Positions 1-8,670 of a stretch of 10,886 nucleotides of DNA are shown in pieces. Both the position numbers and the translations under genes were made by a program. Position 1 is the first letter of the stretch, and each line of letters opens with the position of its first letter. Origin of the DNA: an uncultured Caulobacteraceae bacterium. Its GTDB lineage: Bacteria; Pseudomonadota; Alphaproteobacteria; Caulobacterales; Caulobacteraceae. The stretch is taken from assembly GCA_903884915.1 (NCBI GenBank), contig CAISGS010000133.1, forward strand, positions 1-10,886, written 5' to 3'. Below the pieces are notes generated by a model. That model was not told the DNA's origin, searched no databases, and was given only the letters and a program-made list of their open reading frames with translations.

Positions 1-2
1 AA

Positions 3-1376
<1,374 letters not shown>

Positions 1377-1388
1377 GGACCTCATCCC

Positions 1389-2417
1389 GTGACCGACCAA
1401 CTGGCCTTAGCGGCAGCGTTGGCTTGGGCAACGGGGACCGTGGTCGCAGGACTGGTGTCCCGTTGGGGACCGGTTGATCCGCCGAGGGATCGGGGCGCTC
1501 ACAAGGCCCCGACACCCACCAGCGGCGGCCTTGGGATCATGGCGGGCACCTGCGCCGGTCTCGTCCTCTTGGCCAGCCAATTGCCCAAAGACCATCTGGC
1601 ACCACTCGTCGCCCTACTGGGCATGGCGCTTGCCATGGGGGTGTTAGGCCTGATCGACGACATTTTTGATCTGAATGCCCGGCTTAAACTTGGCATCCAT
1701 GTCGCGCTGGCCATCACCTTTGCCGCAGCCGTGGCAAAGATCGGGGTTCTGCCTTTGGCGGCGGGGCTAGACCTGCCCCTGCTTACGATCTTCAGCATCC
1801 TCGGCACAGCTCTGTGGATCGTGGTTCTGGTCAATGGCTTGAATTTCATCGACGGTGCCAATGGGCTTGCTCCGGGTGCAGCGATCATCATTCTGGCCGC
1901 CATAGGCCTGCTGGCAGGGCAGCAGGGCCAGAGCGCCCTGAGTGCCGTCGCCATCATCGTGGCAGCCGCCTCGCTGGGGTTCTTGCCGTGGAACCTGCCG
2001 GGAGGGCGGGTGTTTCAAGGCGATGCAGGGGCCCTGTTCAGTGGCTTCCTGATTGCGGGCCTCGCCGTACTGATGGCCGACCCGAAGGTGGGGGGCAACC
2101 TTTCGCCCTATCCCGTGGTCTTTGCCAGCCTGCCACTGCTCACCGACGTGTTCTTGACCCTGTTGTCACGTGCGCGTCGAAAACAGGGCCTCTTAACCGC
2201 CCACCGCGACCATCTCTTTCAGCGCTGGCTGCTCGCTGACCCCAAGCGCACCCATGCAGGCCTATCGGTCAGGTTCTGGATCCTAACCGCAGCCTTCGCC
2301 GGACTGGGGGTCATAGCCGAGACCACACAAGTGGGCTCGCAGGCGGGCCTCCTGGCCCTCAGCATCCTGATCTGCGTCTTGCTGTGGCGGCGCTGGGATC
2401 GGTCGCTTCAGGCCTAG
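1389..2417 (+). CDS. Glycosyltransferase family 4 (WecA/WbpL-type undecaprenyl-phosphate sugar-1-phosphate transferase)
   Basis: This is a 342-residue, very hydrophobic inner-membrane protein with roughly ten membrane segments. Family members transfer a sugar-1-phosphate (GlcNAc-1-P, QuiNAc-1-P or similar) from a UDP-sugar to undecaprenyl phosphate, the first step of O-antigen or other surface polysaccharide synthesis. Diagnostic motifs are present in order: PTPTSGGLGI (41-50) near the N-terminus, the Mg-binding DD in GLIDDIFD (90-91), NGLNFIDGANGL (149-160), GDAG (211-214) and a cytoplasmic HRDHLFQR loop (272-279). The last resembles the HxxHxYQR loop of WbpL-like members more than the HIHH of MraY/WecA, so a substrate such as UDP-QuiNAc or UDP-FucNAc is possible. 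It starts with GTG. The ribosome binding site AAGGA (1375-1379) overlaps the aatA stop, implying translational coupling. The stop overlaps that of the convergent prenyl synthase. Confidence 0.88.
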   Translation: MTDQLALAAALAWATGTVVAGLVSRWGPVDPPRDRGAHKAPTPTSGGLGIMAGTCAGLVLLASQLPKDHLAPLVALLGMALAMGVLGLIDDIFDLNARLKLGIHVALAITFAAAVAKIGVLPLAAGLDLPLLTIFSILGTALWIVVLVNGLNFIDGANGLAPGAAIIILAAIGLLAGQQGQSALSAVAIIVAAASLGFLPWNLPGGRVFQGDAGALFSGFLIAGLAVLMADPKVGGNLSPYPVVFASLPLLTDVFLTLLSRARRKQGLLTAHRDHLFQRWLLADPKRTHAGLSVRFWILTAAFAGLGVIAETTQVGSQAGLLALSILICVLLWRRWDRSLQA

Positions 2418-3448
2418 GCGGCGCGGCTGACCGAGAAGTCGGCCAGAGCCTCGAGAGCCTGACGCCAGTCATTGTTCGGGAACACCGCCAACGCGGCCTT
2501 GGCCGTTTCGGCATAGTCCACCGCAAGGTCGAGGCTGGCATCGAGGGCGCCCGTGCTCAGGATAAGATCACGCGCGCGCAGGAAGTCCGCGTCGGTCTGA
2601 TCGAGCCGCCCGACCGTACGCTCCCAGAAGGCCGTCTCGGCCGTGCCCGTGCGGGCCATGGCCAGCAGCAAGGGCAAGGTGGCCTTACCCTCTCTAAAGT
2701 CATCACCGGCATTCTTGCCCAGCGTCTCGGTCTTGCCGCCATAGTCCAGCGCATCATCGGTCAACTGGAACGCCAGTCCCAAATTGAGGCCATAGGCGCG
2801 TAGGGCTTGGATATCGGTCTCAGACGCGCCGCTGACCACCGCGCCGGCTTCAGCAGCGGCGGCGAACAGTTCGGCGGTCTTGGCCTTGATGATTTCCAGA
2901 TAGGTGTCCTGATCCAGCGCCAGATCATGGGCGCGGGTCAGTTGCAAAACCTCGCCCTCGGCAATGACGCTGGAGGCATGGGCCAGAATATTCAGCGCCC
3001 GCAAGGACCCCGTCTCGACCATCAGCTCGAACGAGCGGGCGAACAGAAAGTCTCCGACCAGCACACTAGAGGCCCCGCCCCAGATCAGGTGCGCGGCCAC
3101 CTTGCCCCGGCGAAGGGTGCTGCCATCGACCACATCATCATGCAAAAGGGTTGCGGTATGGATGAACTCGACCGCTGCCGCCAGCTTCAAGAAGCCATCT
3201 TCGGGCAATCCATTGGCGACCGTCGAGGCCTGCCCGCGTGCCAGCCGCGCCGCCGCGACGGTCAGCAGCGGCCTCAGCCTCTTGCCGCCCGCCACGATCA
3301 GATGTTCGGCCAAGGCTGGGATCACCGGCACGGGGCTGTCCATCCGCCCCATGATCAGGCTGTCGACACCCGCCATATCCGACGCCGCCAAACGCACGAG
3401 GCGCTCGACAGAACCGATTGGCCGGGTGATGACCTCCGTGGCGTCCAA
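2414..3448 (-). CDS. ispB: Trans-polyprenyl diphosphate synthase (octaprenyl/decaprenyl type)
   Basis: A 344-residue all-helical E-type isoprenyl diphosphate synthase that condenses isopentenyl diphosphate onto an allylic primer to make the long ubiquinone side chain. Motifs are intact: GGKRLRP (54-60), the first aspartate-rich motif DDVVD (104-108) followed by RRGK (113-116), and the second motif DDALD (231-235) in FQLTDDALDY, then GDDFREGKATLP (248-259). Residues before DDVVD lack the bulky aromatic pair that limits product to farnesyl or geranylgeranyl length, which fits a long-chain enzyme. Exact chain length cannot be read; ubiquinone-10 producers of this group would need decaprenyl. The start codon is TTG, chosen because AAGGAG (3456-3461, minus strand) sits seven bases upstream. 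The next in-frame ATG would remove 24 residues. The stop overlaps that of the convergent glycosyltransferase by four bases. Confidence 0.9.
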   Translation of the reverse strand: MDATEVITRPIGSVERLVRLAASDMAGVDSLIMGRMDSPVPVIPALAEHLIVAGGKRLRPLLTVAAARLARGQASTVANGLPEDGFLKLAAAVEFIHTATLLHDDVVDGSTLRRGKVAAHLIWGGASSVLVGDFLFARSFELMVETGSLRALNILAHASSVIAEGEVLQLTRAHDLALDQDTYLEIIKAKTAELFAAAAEAGAVVSGASETDIQALRAYGLNLGLAFQLTDDALDYGGKTETLGKNAGDDFREGKATLPLLLAMARTGTAETAFWERTVGRLDQTDADFLRARDLILSTGALDASLDLAVDYAETAKAALAVFPNNDWRQALEALADFSVSRAA

Positions 3449-3455
3449 GATCTGG

Positions 3456-3461
3456 CTCCTT
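3456..3461 (-). promoter_or_regulatory. Strong ribosome binding site fixing the TTG start of the prenyl synthase
   Basis: On the minus strand AAGGAG is followed by seven bases and then TTG at 3448. This near-consensus site is the reason for preferring the TTG start over the downstream ATG codons. The remaining 130 bases up to the divergent methyltransferase gene must hold both promoters, but no convincing -35/-10 pair is visible on either strand. Confidence 0.65.
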
Positions 3462-3591
3462 GCTGATGCCGCTAGCAGACTAGACCCCTGCCCATCGCCT
3501 TCATACTGAATATGCGCTGACGGTTGCAGGAGACAAGGATTGCGGGATAGGTCAGGGGAGAGGCGAGCACAAGTCTTGAAGCGGTCAAACC

Positions 3592-4371
3592 ATGACGGAA
3601 TCTGAATCAGACGGCGGCGAGGGGTCTAATTTGACCCAATCTTGGTCGCAAGACACCGTCATGGGCGGCAAGGTCATCCTGCGCCAGCCGATCAAGGGCT
3701 ATCGCGCGGGACTGGATGCGGCCCTGCTGGCGGCCTGCTGTGACGCGGTTTCGGGCCAACGGGTGGTAGAAGCAGGCTGCGGCGTCGGTGGAGCCTTGCT
3801 GGCGGCTGCGACGCGCTGTCCGGGGGCCAAGCTCGTCGGGATTGAGCGCGACCTTCAGGCGGCGTCGCTGGGCCGCGACAATATAGCGCTCAACGGTCTG
3901 CAATATCGGGTTCAAATCATTGAGACCCCCCTGCCCGCCTCCGTCGCCAAGCTGGGGCTTGAGCCCTTCGACGCGGCCATTAGCAATCCGCCCTTCTTTG
4001 ACGATCCGGCCAGCCTTCGCACGCCAGATGCCAGTCGCTTGGGAGCCTATATGGCCGAAGAGGGCTTGGGTGCTTGGATCGGCTTTTTGCTGAAATCGGT
4101 GCGTGAGGGCGGCAGCATCACCATCATCCACCGCGCCGACCGTCTGGGCGATATTCTTAGCCTTCTGGCCCCCAAGGCCGGGTCCGTGCGGATCAGACCC
4201 ATCGCCCCCTTCGTGGACGCCCCCGCCAAGCGGGTTCTGGTCCGCGCGATCAAGACCGGCAAGGCCCCGATGGTCTTACTTGCGCCTCTCGTGCTGCATG
4301 ACCGTGGCGGCGGGCATACGGTGCAGACCGAGGCGATCCTACGCGGGGAAACGGCTCTGGGCTGGGACTGA
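3592..4371 (+). CDS. TrmN6/COG4123-like SAM-dependent N6-adenine methyltransferase
   Basis: A 259-residue class I methyltransferase. The SAM-binding motif I is VVEAGCGVGGALL (58-70), followed by an acidic ribose-binding residue in GIERD (83-87) and the catalytic SNPPFF motif (131-136). That NPPF/Y tetrad is typical of enzymes methylating exocyclic amines of adenine. Family members related to E. coli TrmN6 (YfiC) modify A37 of tRNA1(Val); whether this protein has that target is inference. The N-terminal TVMGGKVILRQPIKGYRAGLDA stretch matches the usual opening of the family. The start at 3592 keeps this opening but has only a weak upstream AAGCGG. An ATG at 3661 is possible but would clip the conserved opening. 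It diverges from the prenyl synthase and is followed by the hairpin terminator of ilvC. Confidence 0.85.
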   Translation: MTESESDGGEGSNLTQSWSQDTVMGGKVILRQPIKGYRAGLDAALLAACCDAVSGQRVVEAGCGVGGALLAAATRCPGAKLVGIERDLQAASLGRDNIALNGLQYRVQIIETPLPASVAKLGLEPFDAAISNPPFFDDPASLRTPDASRLGAYMAEEGLGAWIGFLLKSVREGGSITIIHRADRLGDILSLLAPKAGSVRIRPIAPFVDAPAKRVLVRAIKTGKAPMVLLAPLVLHDRGGGHTVQTEAILRGETALGWD

Positions 4372-4387
4372 TCTCGCCAAAAGAAAA

Positions 4388-4434
4388 GGCCACCCAGAGG
4401 GCCAACCGGTGATCCGGTCGGGCTCTGGGTGGCC
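4388..4434 (-). terminator. Intrinsic terminator of ilvC (possibly bidirectional)
   Basis: GGCCACCCAGAG (4388-4399) and CTCTGGGTGGCC (4423-4434) form a perfect 12-base stem. A second inner stem, ACCGG/CCGGT (4405-4409 with 4414-4418), caps it with a four-base loop. Read on the minus strand the stem is followed at once by TTTTCTTTT (4379-4387), the classic intrinsic terminator arrangement, 33 bases after the ilvC stop. On the plus strand no T-run follows, so termination of the methyltransferase transcript here would be weaker. Confidence 0.85.
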
Positions 4435-4466
4435 TGCGTTCTGTTGCTGCCCGAAGGCGGCTTAGA

Positions 4467-5573
<1,107 letters not shown>

Positions 5574-5608
5574 TCAAGGTCTGGGTGCATTGCGCGCAAG
5601 CTCTTGCC

Positions 5609-5637
5609 CTTATATGTGCTGGAATAGTGGATCTGAA
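5609..5637 (-). promoter_or_regulatory. Candidate sigma-70-type promoter for ilvC
   Basis: On the minus strand TTCAGA (5632-5637) and TATAAG (5609-5614) are separated by exactly 17 bases, which is a plausible -35/-10 pair. It would give a leader of about 115 bases before ilvC. A second possible -35, TTGACG (5572-5577), has only a poor -10 (TCGAAA) 17 bases on. The call rests only on resemblance to consensus. Confidence 0.35.
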
Positions 5638-5662
5638 CCGGCCGCTTTGAGGAATATCGCCC

Positions 5663-6226
5663 ATGTCACGACTAGCGACGCCGCATGACGTGGTGATCTA
5701 TTGGCAAAATGCGGGGCCTAGCAAATGGTTCGCCAAGAACGACCGGTTTGACGAGGCCCTGAGCCTGCGGTTCGAACCGATGCATATGGCTGCCGCGCGC
5801 GGCGAGCATGATGATTGGGAAGCCCAAGGCGCTGTCGGCGCGCTGGGCCTCATTCTTCTGTTCGATCAGATCCCCCGCAATATCTATCGCAAGACCGCCC
5901 ACGCCTTCGCCACTGACGGCCGCGCCCGGTCCGTTGCCCGCAAGGCCGTTGCCAGTGGCTTTGATCAGGAGATGGAACCGTCCCTTCGGCCCTTTTTCTA
6001 CCTCCCCTTCGAGCATTCTGAGGACCCCAGCGATCAGGCCTTCAGCGTCGAACTGTTCAGCGCCCATAGCCTGGCCAGCGGCGATGAGGACAGCCTCAAA
6101 TGGGCCATAGTCCATAGCCAGATCATCGAGCGGTTCGGGCGCTTTCCACACCGCAATCCGGCCCTCGGTCGGTCAACCACTGTGGAAGAGAAGATGTTCC
6201 TGAGCGAAGGCGGGTTCGGCGGCTAA
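5663..6226 (+). CDS. DUF924 family protein (COG3803), function unknown
   Basis: A 187-residue, mainly helical soluble protein, full length for the family, whose fold is TPR-like; the biochemical role is not established. Recognised features, in order, are the opening [22 protein letters not shown] (9-30), the signature [12 protein letters not shown] (65-76), PFEHSED (115-121) and a C-terminal RFGRFPHRN...EE..FL region (157-180). The start at 5663 has GAGGA (5649-5653) nine bases upstream. There is no signal peptide or membrane segment. It diverges from ilvC across a 176-base gap and reads toward thyA, whose start is 64 bases after its stop, so the two may share a transcript. Confidence 0.88.
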   Translation: MSRLATPHDVVIYWQNAGPSKWFAKNDRFDEALSLRFEPMHMAAARGEHDDWEAQGAVGALGLILLFDQIPRNIYRKTAHAFATDGRARSVARKAVASGFDQEMEPSLRPFFYLPFEHSEDPSDQAFSVELFSAHSLASGDEDSLKWAIVHSQIIERFGRFPHRNPALGRSTTVEEKMFLSEGGFGG

Positions 6227-6290
6227 CAGAACCGTTGGATTTCTGTCCGCCCGCCCTTTAGCCTGTCCCCAGACCAAGGGTCAGAATCAC

Positions 6291-7130
6291 ATGAACGCAC
6301 ACGCCCCCGACTCAGTTGCAAAGACCGCTGCCCATCCTGAGCAGCAATATCTTGATCTGTTGGCCGACATCCTCGCCAACGGTTCCTATCGGCAAGACCG
6401 GACTGGCACCGGCGCAAAGAGCGTCTTTGGGCGGCAGATGCGCTTTGATCTGGCGGCAGGCTTTCCGCTCCTGACCACCAAGAAGCTGCATCTTAAGTCG
6501 ATTATCGTCGAACTGCTCTGGTTCCTGCGCGGCGACACCAATGTCAAATATCTGCACGATCACGGGGTTAGCATCTGGGATGAATGGGCCGATGAGGCCG
6601 GTGATCTTGGCCCGGTCTATGGCAAGCAATGGCGCAGTTGGGCCGCTCCCGACGGTCGCGTGATCGATCAGATGGCCCAACTGGTCCAAGGCCTGAAGAC
6701 CAACCCCAATAGCCGACGCCACATTGTCAGCGCTTGGAACCCGTCTGAGGTGGACGACATGGCCCTGCCGCCCTGTCATTGCCTGTTCCAGTTCTTCGTG
6801 GCCGACGGCAAGCTATCCTGCCAGCTCTATCAGCGCTCCGCCGACATGTTCCTTGGCGTGCCGTTCAACATCGCCTCCTACGCCCTCCTGACCTTGATGG
6901 TGGCGCAGGCGACGGGGCTGGAGCCGGGTGAGTTTGTCCATACGCTGGGCGACGCCCACATCTATTCCAACCATGTCGAGCAGTGCGAACGTCAACTGTC
7001 CCGCCAGCCCCGCCCTTTCCCGACCCTAACCATGGCCCCCAAGACTGACCTATTCAGCTTCGACTATGCCGACTTCAAACTCGAGGGCTACGACGCCCAC
7101 CCCGGCATCAAGGCCCCCATCGCGGTTTGA
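6291..7130 (+). CDS. thyA: Thymidylate synthase
   Basis: A 279-residue cytosolic enzyme that methylates dUMP to dTMP with 5,10-methylene-tetrahydrofolate and releases dihydrofolate. The phosphate-binding arginine is R37 in DRTGT. The nucleophile is C162 in [31 protein letters not shown] (182-200) and HIYSNH near 223 complete the active site. Residue numbers run 16 ahead of E. coli ThyA (C146), so there is a short N-terminal extension ([16 protein letters not shown]) with no alternative Met inside it. AAGGG (6276-6280) lies ten bases before the ATG. Its product dihydrofolate is the substrate of the folA product downstream. The two genes are normally close in this group but here are separated by the HEPN pair. 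No terminator follows the stop. Confidence 0.97.
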   Translation: MNAHAPDSVAKTAAHPEQQYLDLLADILANGSYRQDRTGTGAKSVFGRQMRFDLAAGFPLLTTKKLHLKSIIVELLWFLRGDTNVKYLHDHGVSIWDEWADEAGDLGPVYGKQWRSWAAPDGRVIDQMAQLVQGLKTNPNSRRHIVSAWNPSEVDDMALPPCHCLFQFFVADGKLSCQLYQRSADMFLGVPFNIASYALLTLMVAQATGLEPGEFVHTLGDAHIYSNHVEQCERQLSRQPRPFPTLTMAPKTDLFSFDYADFKLEGYDAHPGIKAPIAV

Positions 7131-7151
7131 TATAAAAAGACATATACAATC

Positions 7152-7212
7152 TTGGTTTGCTTTCGTGCTAAGCACTGATAGGCTCACAGGATCGACCATC
7201 CTTGATCGAGCC
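7152..7212 (+). promoter_or_regulatory. Candidate promoter/operator and leader hairpin of the HEPN pair
   Basis: The 86-base gap after thyA is AT-rich and opens with TATAAAAAGACATATACAAT. TTGGTT (7152-7157) and TGATAG (7176-7181), 18 bases apart, could be a promoter. Within the spacer lies a perfect palindrome GTGCT-A-AGCAC (7165-7175), a possible operator. Further on, GGCTC (7181-7185) plus GATC (7190-7193) can pair with GATC-GAGCC (7204-7212), a bulged hairpin ending four bases before the HEPN ATG and covering its weak GAG ribosome binding site. These are seen sequence patterns; their function is inferred. Confidence 0.3.
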
Positions 7213-7216
7213 TTTC

Positions 7217-7648
7217 ATGAGCGATTTTTCCTTCACGTCGCGCGACAGCTTTCAACGCCTGTCTCAGGAAAAAATCGAAGACGCTATTTTACTGCTCGAA
7301 CATGAGCGATTTTCTAATGCCTATTACCTTGCTGGCTATGCCATTGAATCAGGTTTGAAGGCTGCGCTCTGCAAGAAATTTTTGGCCGAATGCCTTCCGG
7401 ATAGAAAACTTGTCCAGTCGGCCTATACGCATGACCTTCAAACCTTGATAAAACTTGCAAACCTTTCGCAAGAGCTGGATCAATCGACAAAACTTGATCC
7501 TAACCTAGCGAGCAACTGGTCAACAGTCTTACAGTGGTCAGAAGCCAGTCGGTATGAGATATTGGACGCGTTCAAAGTCTTCGAAATAATCAAGGCGGTA
7601 TCCGATCCAACACACGGAGTTTTGCAATGGCTCAAACAGCATTGGTAG
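7217..7648 (+). CDS. HEPN domain protein, probable member of an acquired two-gene module
   Basis: A 143-residue helical protein. The stretch RFSNAYYLAGYAIESGLKAAL (31-51) is the typical second helix of HEPN domains. THDLQTLIKLANL (71-83), the W107...SRYE (111-114) segment and the DPTHGVLQWLKQHW ending (130-143) match the small stand-alone HEPN proteins seen in many bacterial accessory regions. Many HEPN proteins are RNases or AMPylation targets acting as toxins. Here no R-x(4-6)-H catalytic motif is found: the nearest R63 and H72 are eight residues apart, so RNase activity is doubtful. ATG 7217 is preferred over an in-frame TTG at 7202. Rows counted within the gene are 40-45% GC against 70% in thyA (6901-6960), a sign of transfer. 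It overlaps the next gene by 22 bases. Confidence 0.8.
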   Translation: MSDFSFTSRDSFQRLSQEKIEDAILLLEHERFSNAYYLAGYAIESGLKAALCKKFLAECLPDRKLVQSAYTHDLQTLIKLANLSQELDQSTKLDPNLASNWSTVLQWSEASRYEILDAFKVFEIIKAVSDPTHGVLQWLKQHW

Positions 7649-7995
7649 ATCAAGATATCGAGGCAGGCCGTCAGTTCGTGCGTTTGCTCGATATGATCGG
7701 AATTAAGGCCCATGCCGCCTTCTGGCTCTATCGATCTGATACGGAGCGGTGGCGTCTGGTCATTGTCTGTGATGAGGCCGAAAAGGGTTCACGTGACCTC
7801 TATCTGAGGACCATCAAGGCCGGATCGACGATGGGACTGGGTATGGTTGAATTCCAAGCCCCGAGCAGTCGTTTCTATCAGACCTTCAGCAAAAATATGC
7901 ATGTCGATGGCCGCTCCGAAGTGCGTGTCAGCCAAAGCACATTTGAGGGTATCTATATCGAAGACGCCCTGATCTACCGCCTTTCAGCGGCTTAA
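7627..7995 (+). CDS. Uncharacterised partner protein of the HEPN gene
   Basis: A 122-residue soluble protein that I cannot assign to a named family. It begins with a helix (DQDIEAGRQFVRLLDMIG), followed by two apparent beta strands (KAHAAFWLYR and WRLVIVCDEA), a helix (SRDLYLRTIKAG) and further strands, ending with GIYIEDALIYRLSAA. This looks like a small alpha/beta domain. The closing IEDAxIYR segment resembles unnamed proteins I associate with HEPN genes, but that is from memory. The GSx(10)DxD motif of MNT nucleotidyltransferase antitoxins is absent. GGAG (7616-7619) seven bases upstream of the ATG lies inside the HEPN gene, and the 22-base overlap points to coupled translation. The one row counted (7801-7860) is 55% GC, intermediate. 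A role as antitoxin or regulator of the HEPN protein is inference. Confidence 0.72.
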   Translation: MAQTALVDQDIEAGRQFVRLLDMIGIKAHAAFWLYRSDTERWRLVIVCDEAEKGSRDLYLRTIKAGSTMGLGMVEFQAPSSRFYQTFSKNMHVDGRSEVRVSQSTFEGIYIEDALIYRLSAA

Positions 7996-8042
7996 GGGTC
8001 AGGGCGCTTCCCCTCTGGCGCAGAAGCGACTAAATCCTTGTC

Positions 8043-8558
8043 ATGGCTCTGATCCCGATCGCTCTCGTCGTCGCTCGCGCGCACAATAATGTCATTGGTG
8101 CCCAAGGCGGCATTCCTTGGCGGCTGAAGACCGATCTGGTGAATTTCAAGGCGGTGACCCTGTTCAAGCCGGTGATCATGGGCCGCGCGACCTGGGACTC
8201 CCTGCCCTTCAAGCCGCTGCCCGGCCGGCTCAATATCGTCCTGTCCCGCGACGGATCGTTTGAGCCCAAGGGTGCCCTGCCCTGCGAGCGGATAGACGAG
8301 GCCATCGGAATTGCGCGCGAGCAGGCCGAAGAGGATGGGGCCGAAGAGGTCTGCGTCATCGGCGGTGCCCAGATCTATGCGGGCCTTCTGCCCAAGGCCA
8401 AACGGCTCTACATCACCGAGGTCGAGACCGAGGTAGAGGGCGACACCCTGTTCCCTGATTTCGACGAAACGGAATGGCGCGAGACCAAGCGGGAAGCCCA
8501 TCCGGCAGGCCCTGACGATCAGTTCCCCTTCATCTTTCGGGTTCTCGAACGTCTTTAA
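8043..8558 (+). CDS. folA: Dihydrofolate reductase
   Basis: A 171-residue cytosolic enzyme reducing dihydrofolate to tetrahydrofolate with NADPH; it is the usual target of trimethoprim. The opening ALVVARAHNNVIGAQGGIPW is the standard N-terminal strand and Met20-type loop. D31 in RLKTDLVNFK is the catalytic acid (D27 in E. coli). MGRATWDSLPFKPLPGRLNIVLSR (46-69) binds folate and the NADPH phosphate, and IGGAQIY precedes the final strands. The family length is normal and no motif is damaged. The ATG at 8043 agrees with the family start, but no convincing ribosome binding site is visible in the 47 bases after the partner gene. It follows the HEPN pair in the same orientation and recycles the dihydrofolate made by the thyA product. 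Confidence 0.95.
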   Translation: MALIPIALVVARAHNNVIGAQGGIPWRLKTDLVNFKAVTLFKPVIMGRATWDSLPFKPLPGRLNIVLSRDGSFEPKGALPCERIDEAIGIAREQAEEDGAEEVCVIGGAQIYAGLLPKAKRLYITEVETEVEGDTLFPDFDETEWRETKREAHPAGPDDQFPFIFRVLERL

Positions 8559-8670
8559 GCCGCCATATCGAAAAGGACCCTCTAGCAGGGGGTGACGGCG
8601 CGAACCATTTCGCTAATCTGCTTCCTGAACGCCGCTCACCTGACGAGGCGGCCGCAAGAGGAAGACGTCT

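Noticed and set aside
2807..3509. Long plus-strand frames opposite the prenyl synthase
   Set aside because: They are shadows of a clearly conserved gene on the minus strand; their translations are of low complexity, without motifs.
7066..7305. 79-codon plus-strand frame spanning the end of thyA and the HEPN start
   Set aside because: It overlaps two recognisable genes in another frame and its translation has no family features.
7217..7995. Assignment of the pair as a classic HEPN/MNT toxin-antitoxin system
   Set aside because: The second protein lacks the GSx(10)DxD nucleotidyltransferase motif and the first lacks R-x(4-6)-H, so the specific label is not supported.
6276..8002. AAGGGTCAG occurring both before thyA (6276-6284) and after the HEPN partner (7994-8002), as possible insertion-site repeats
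   Set aside because: Nine bases over this distance can arise by chance, the left copy lies ahead of thyA rather than at the cassette edge, and it contains an ordinary ribosome-binding-like AAGGG.
8579..8597. Small CCCT...AGGG inverted repeat after folA as a terminator
   Set aside because: The stem is only four to five bases long and no T-run follows it.
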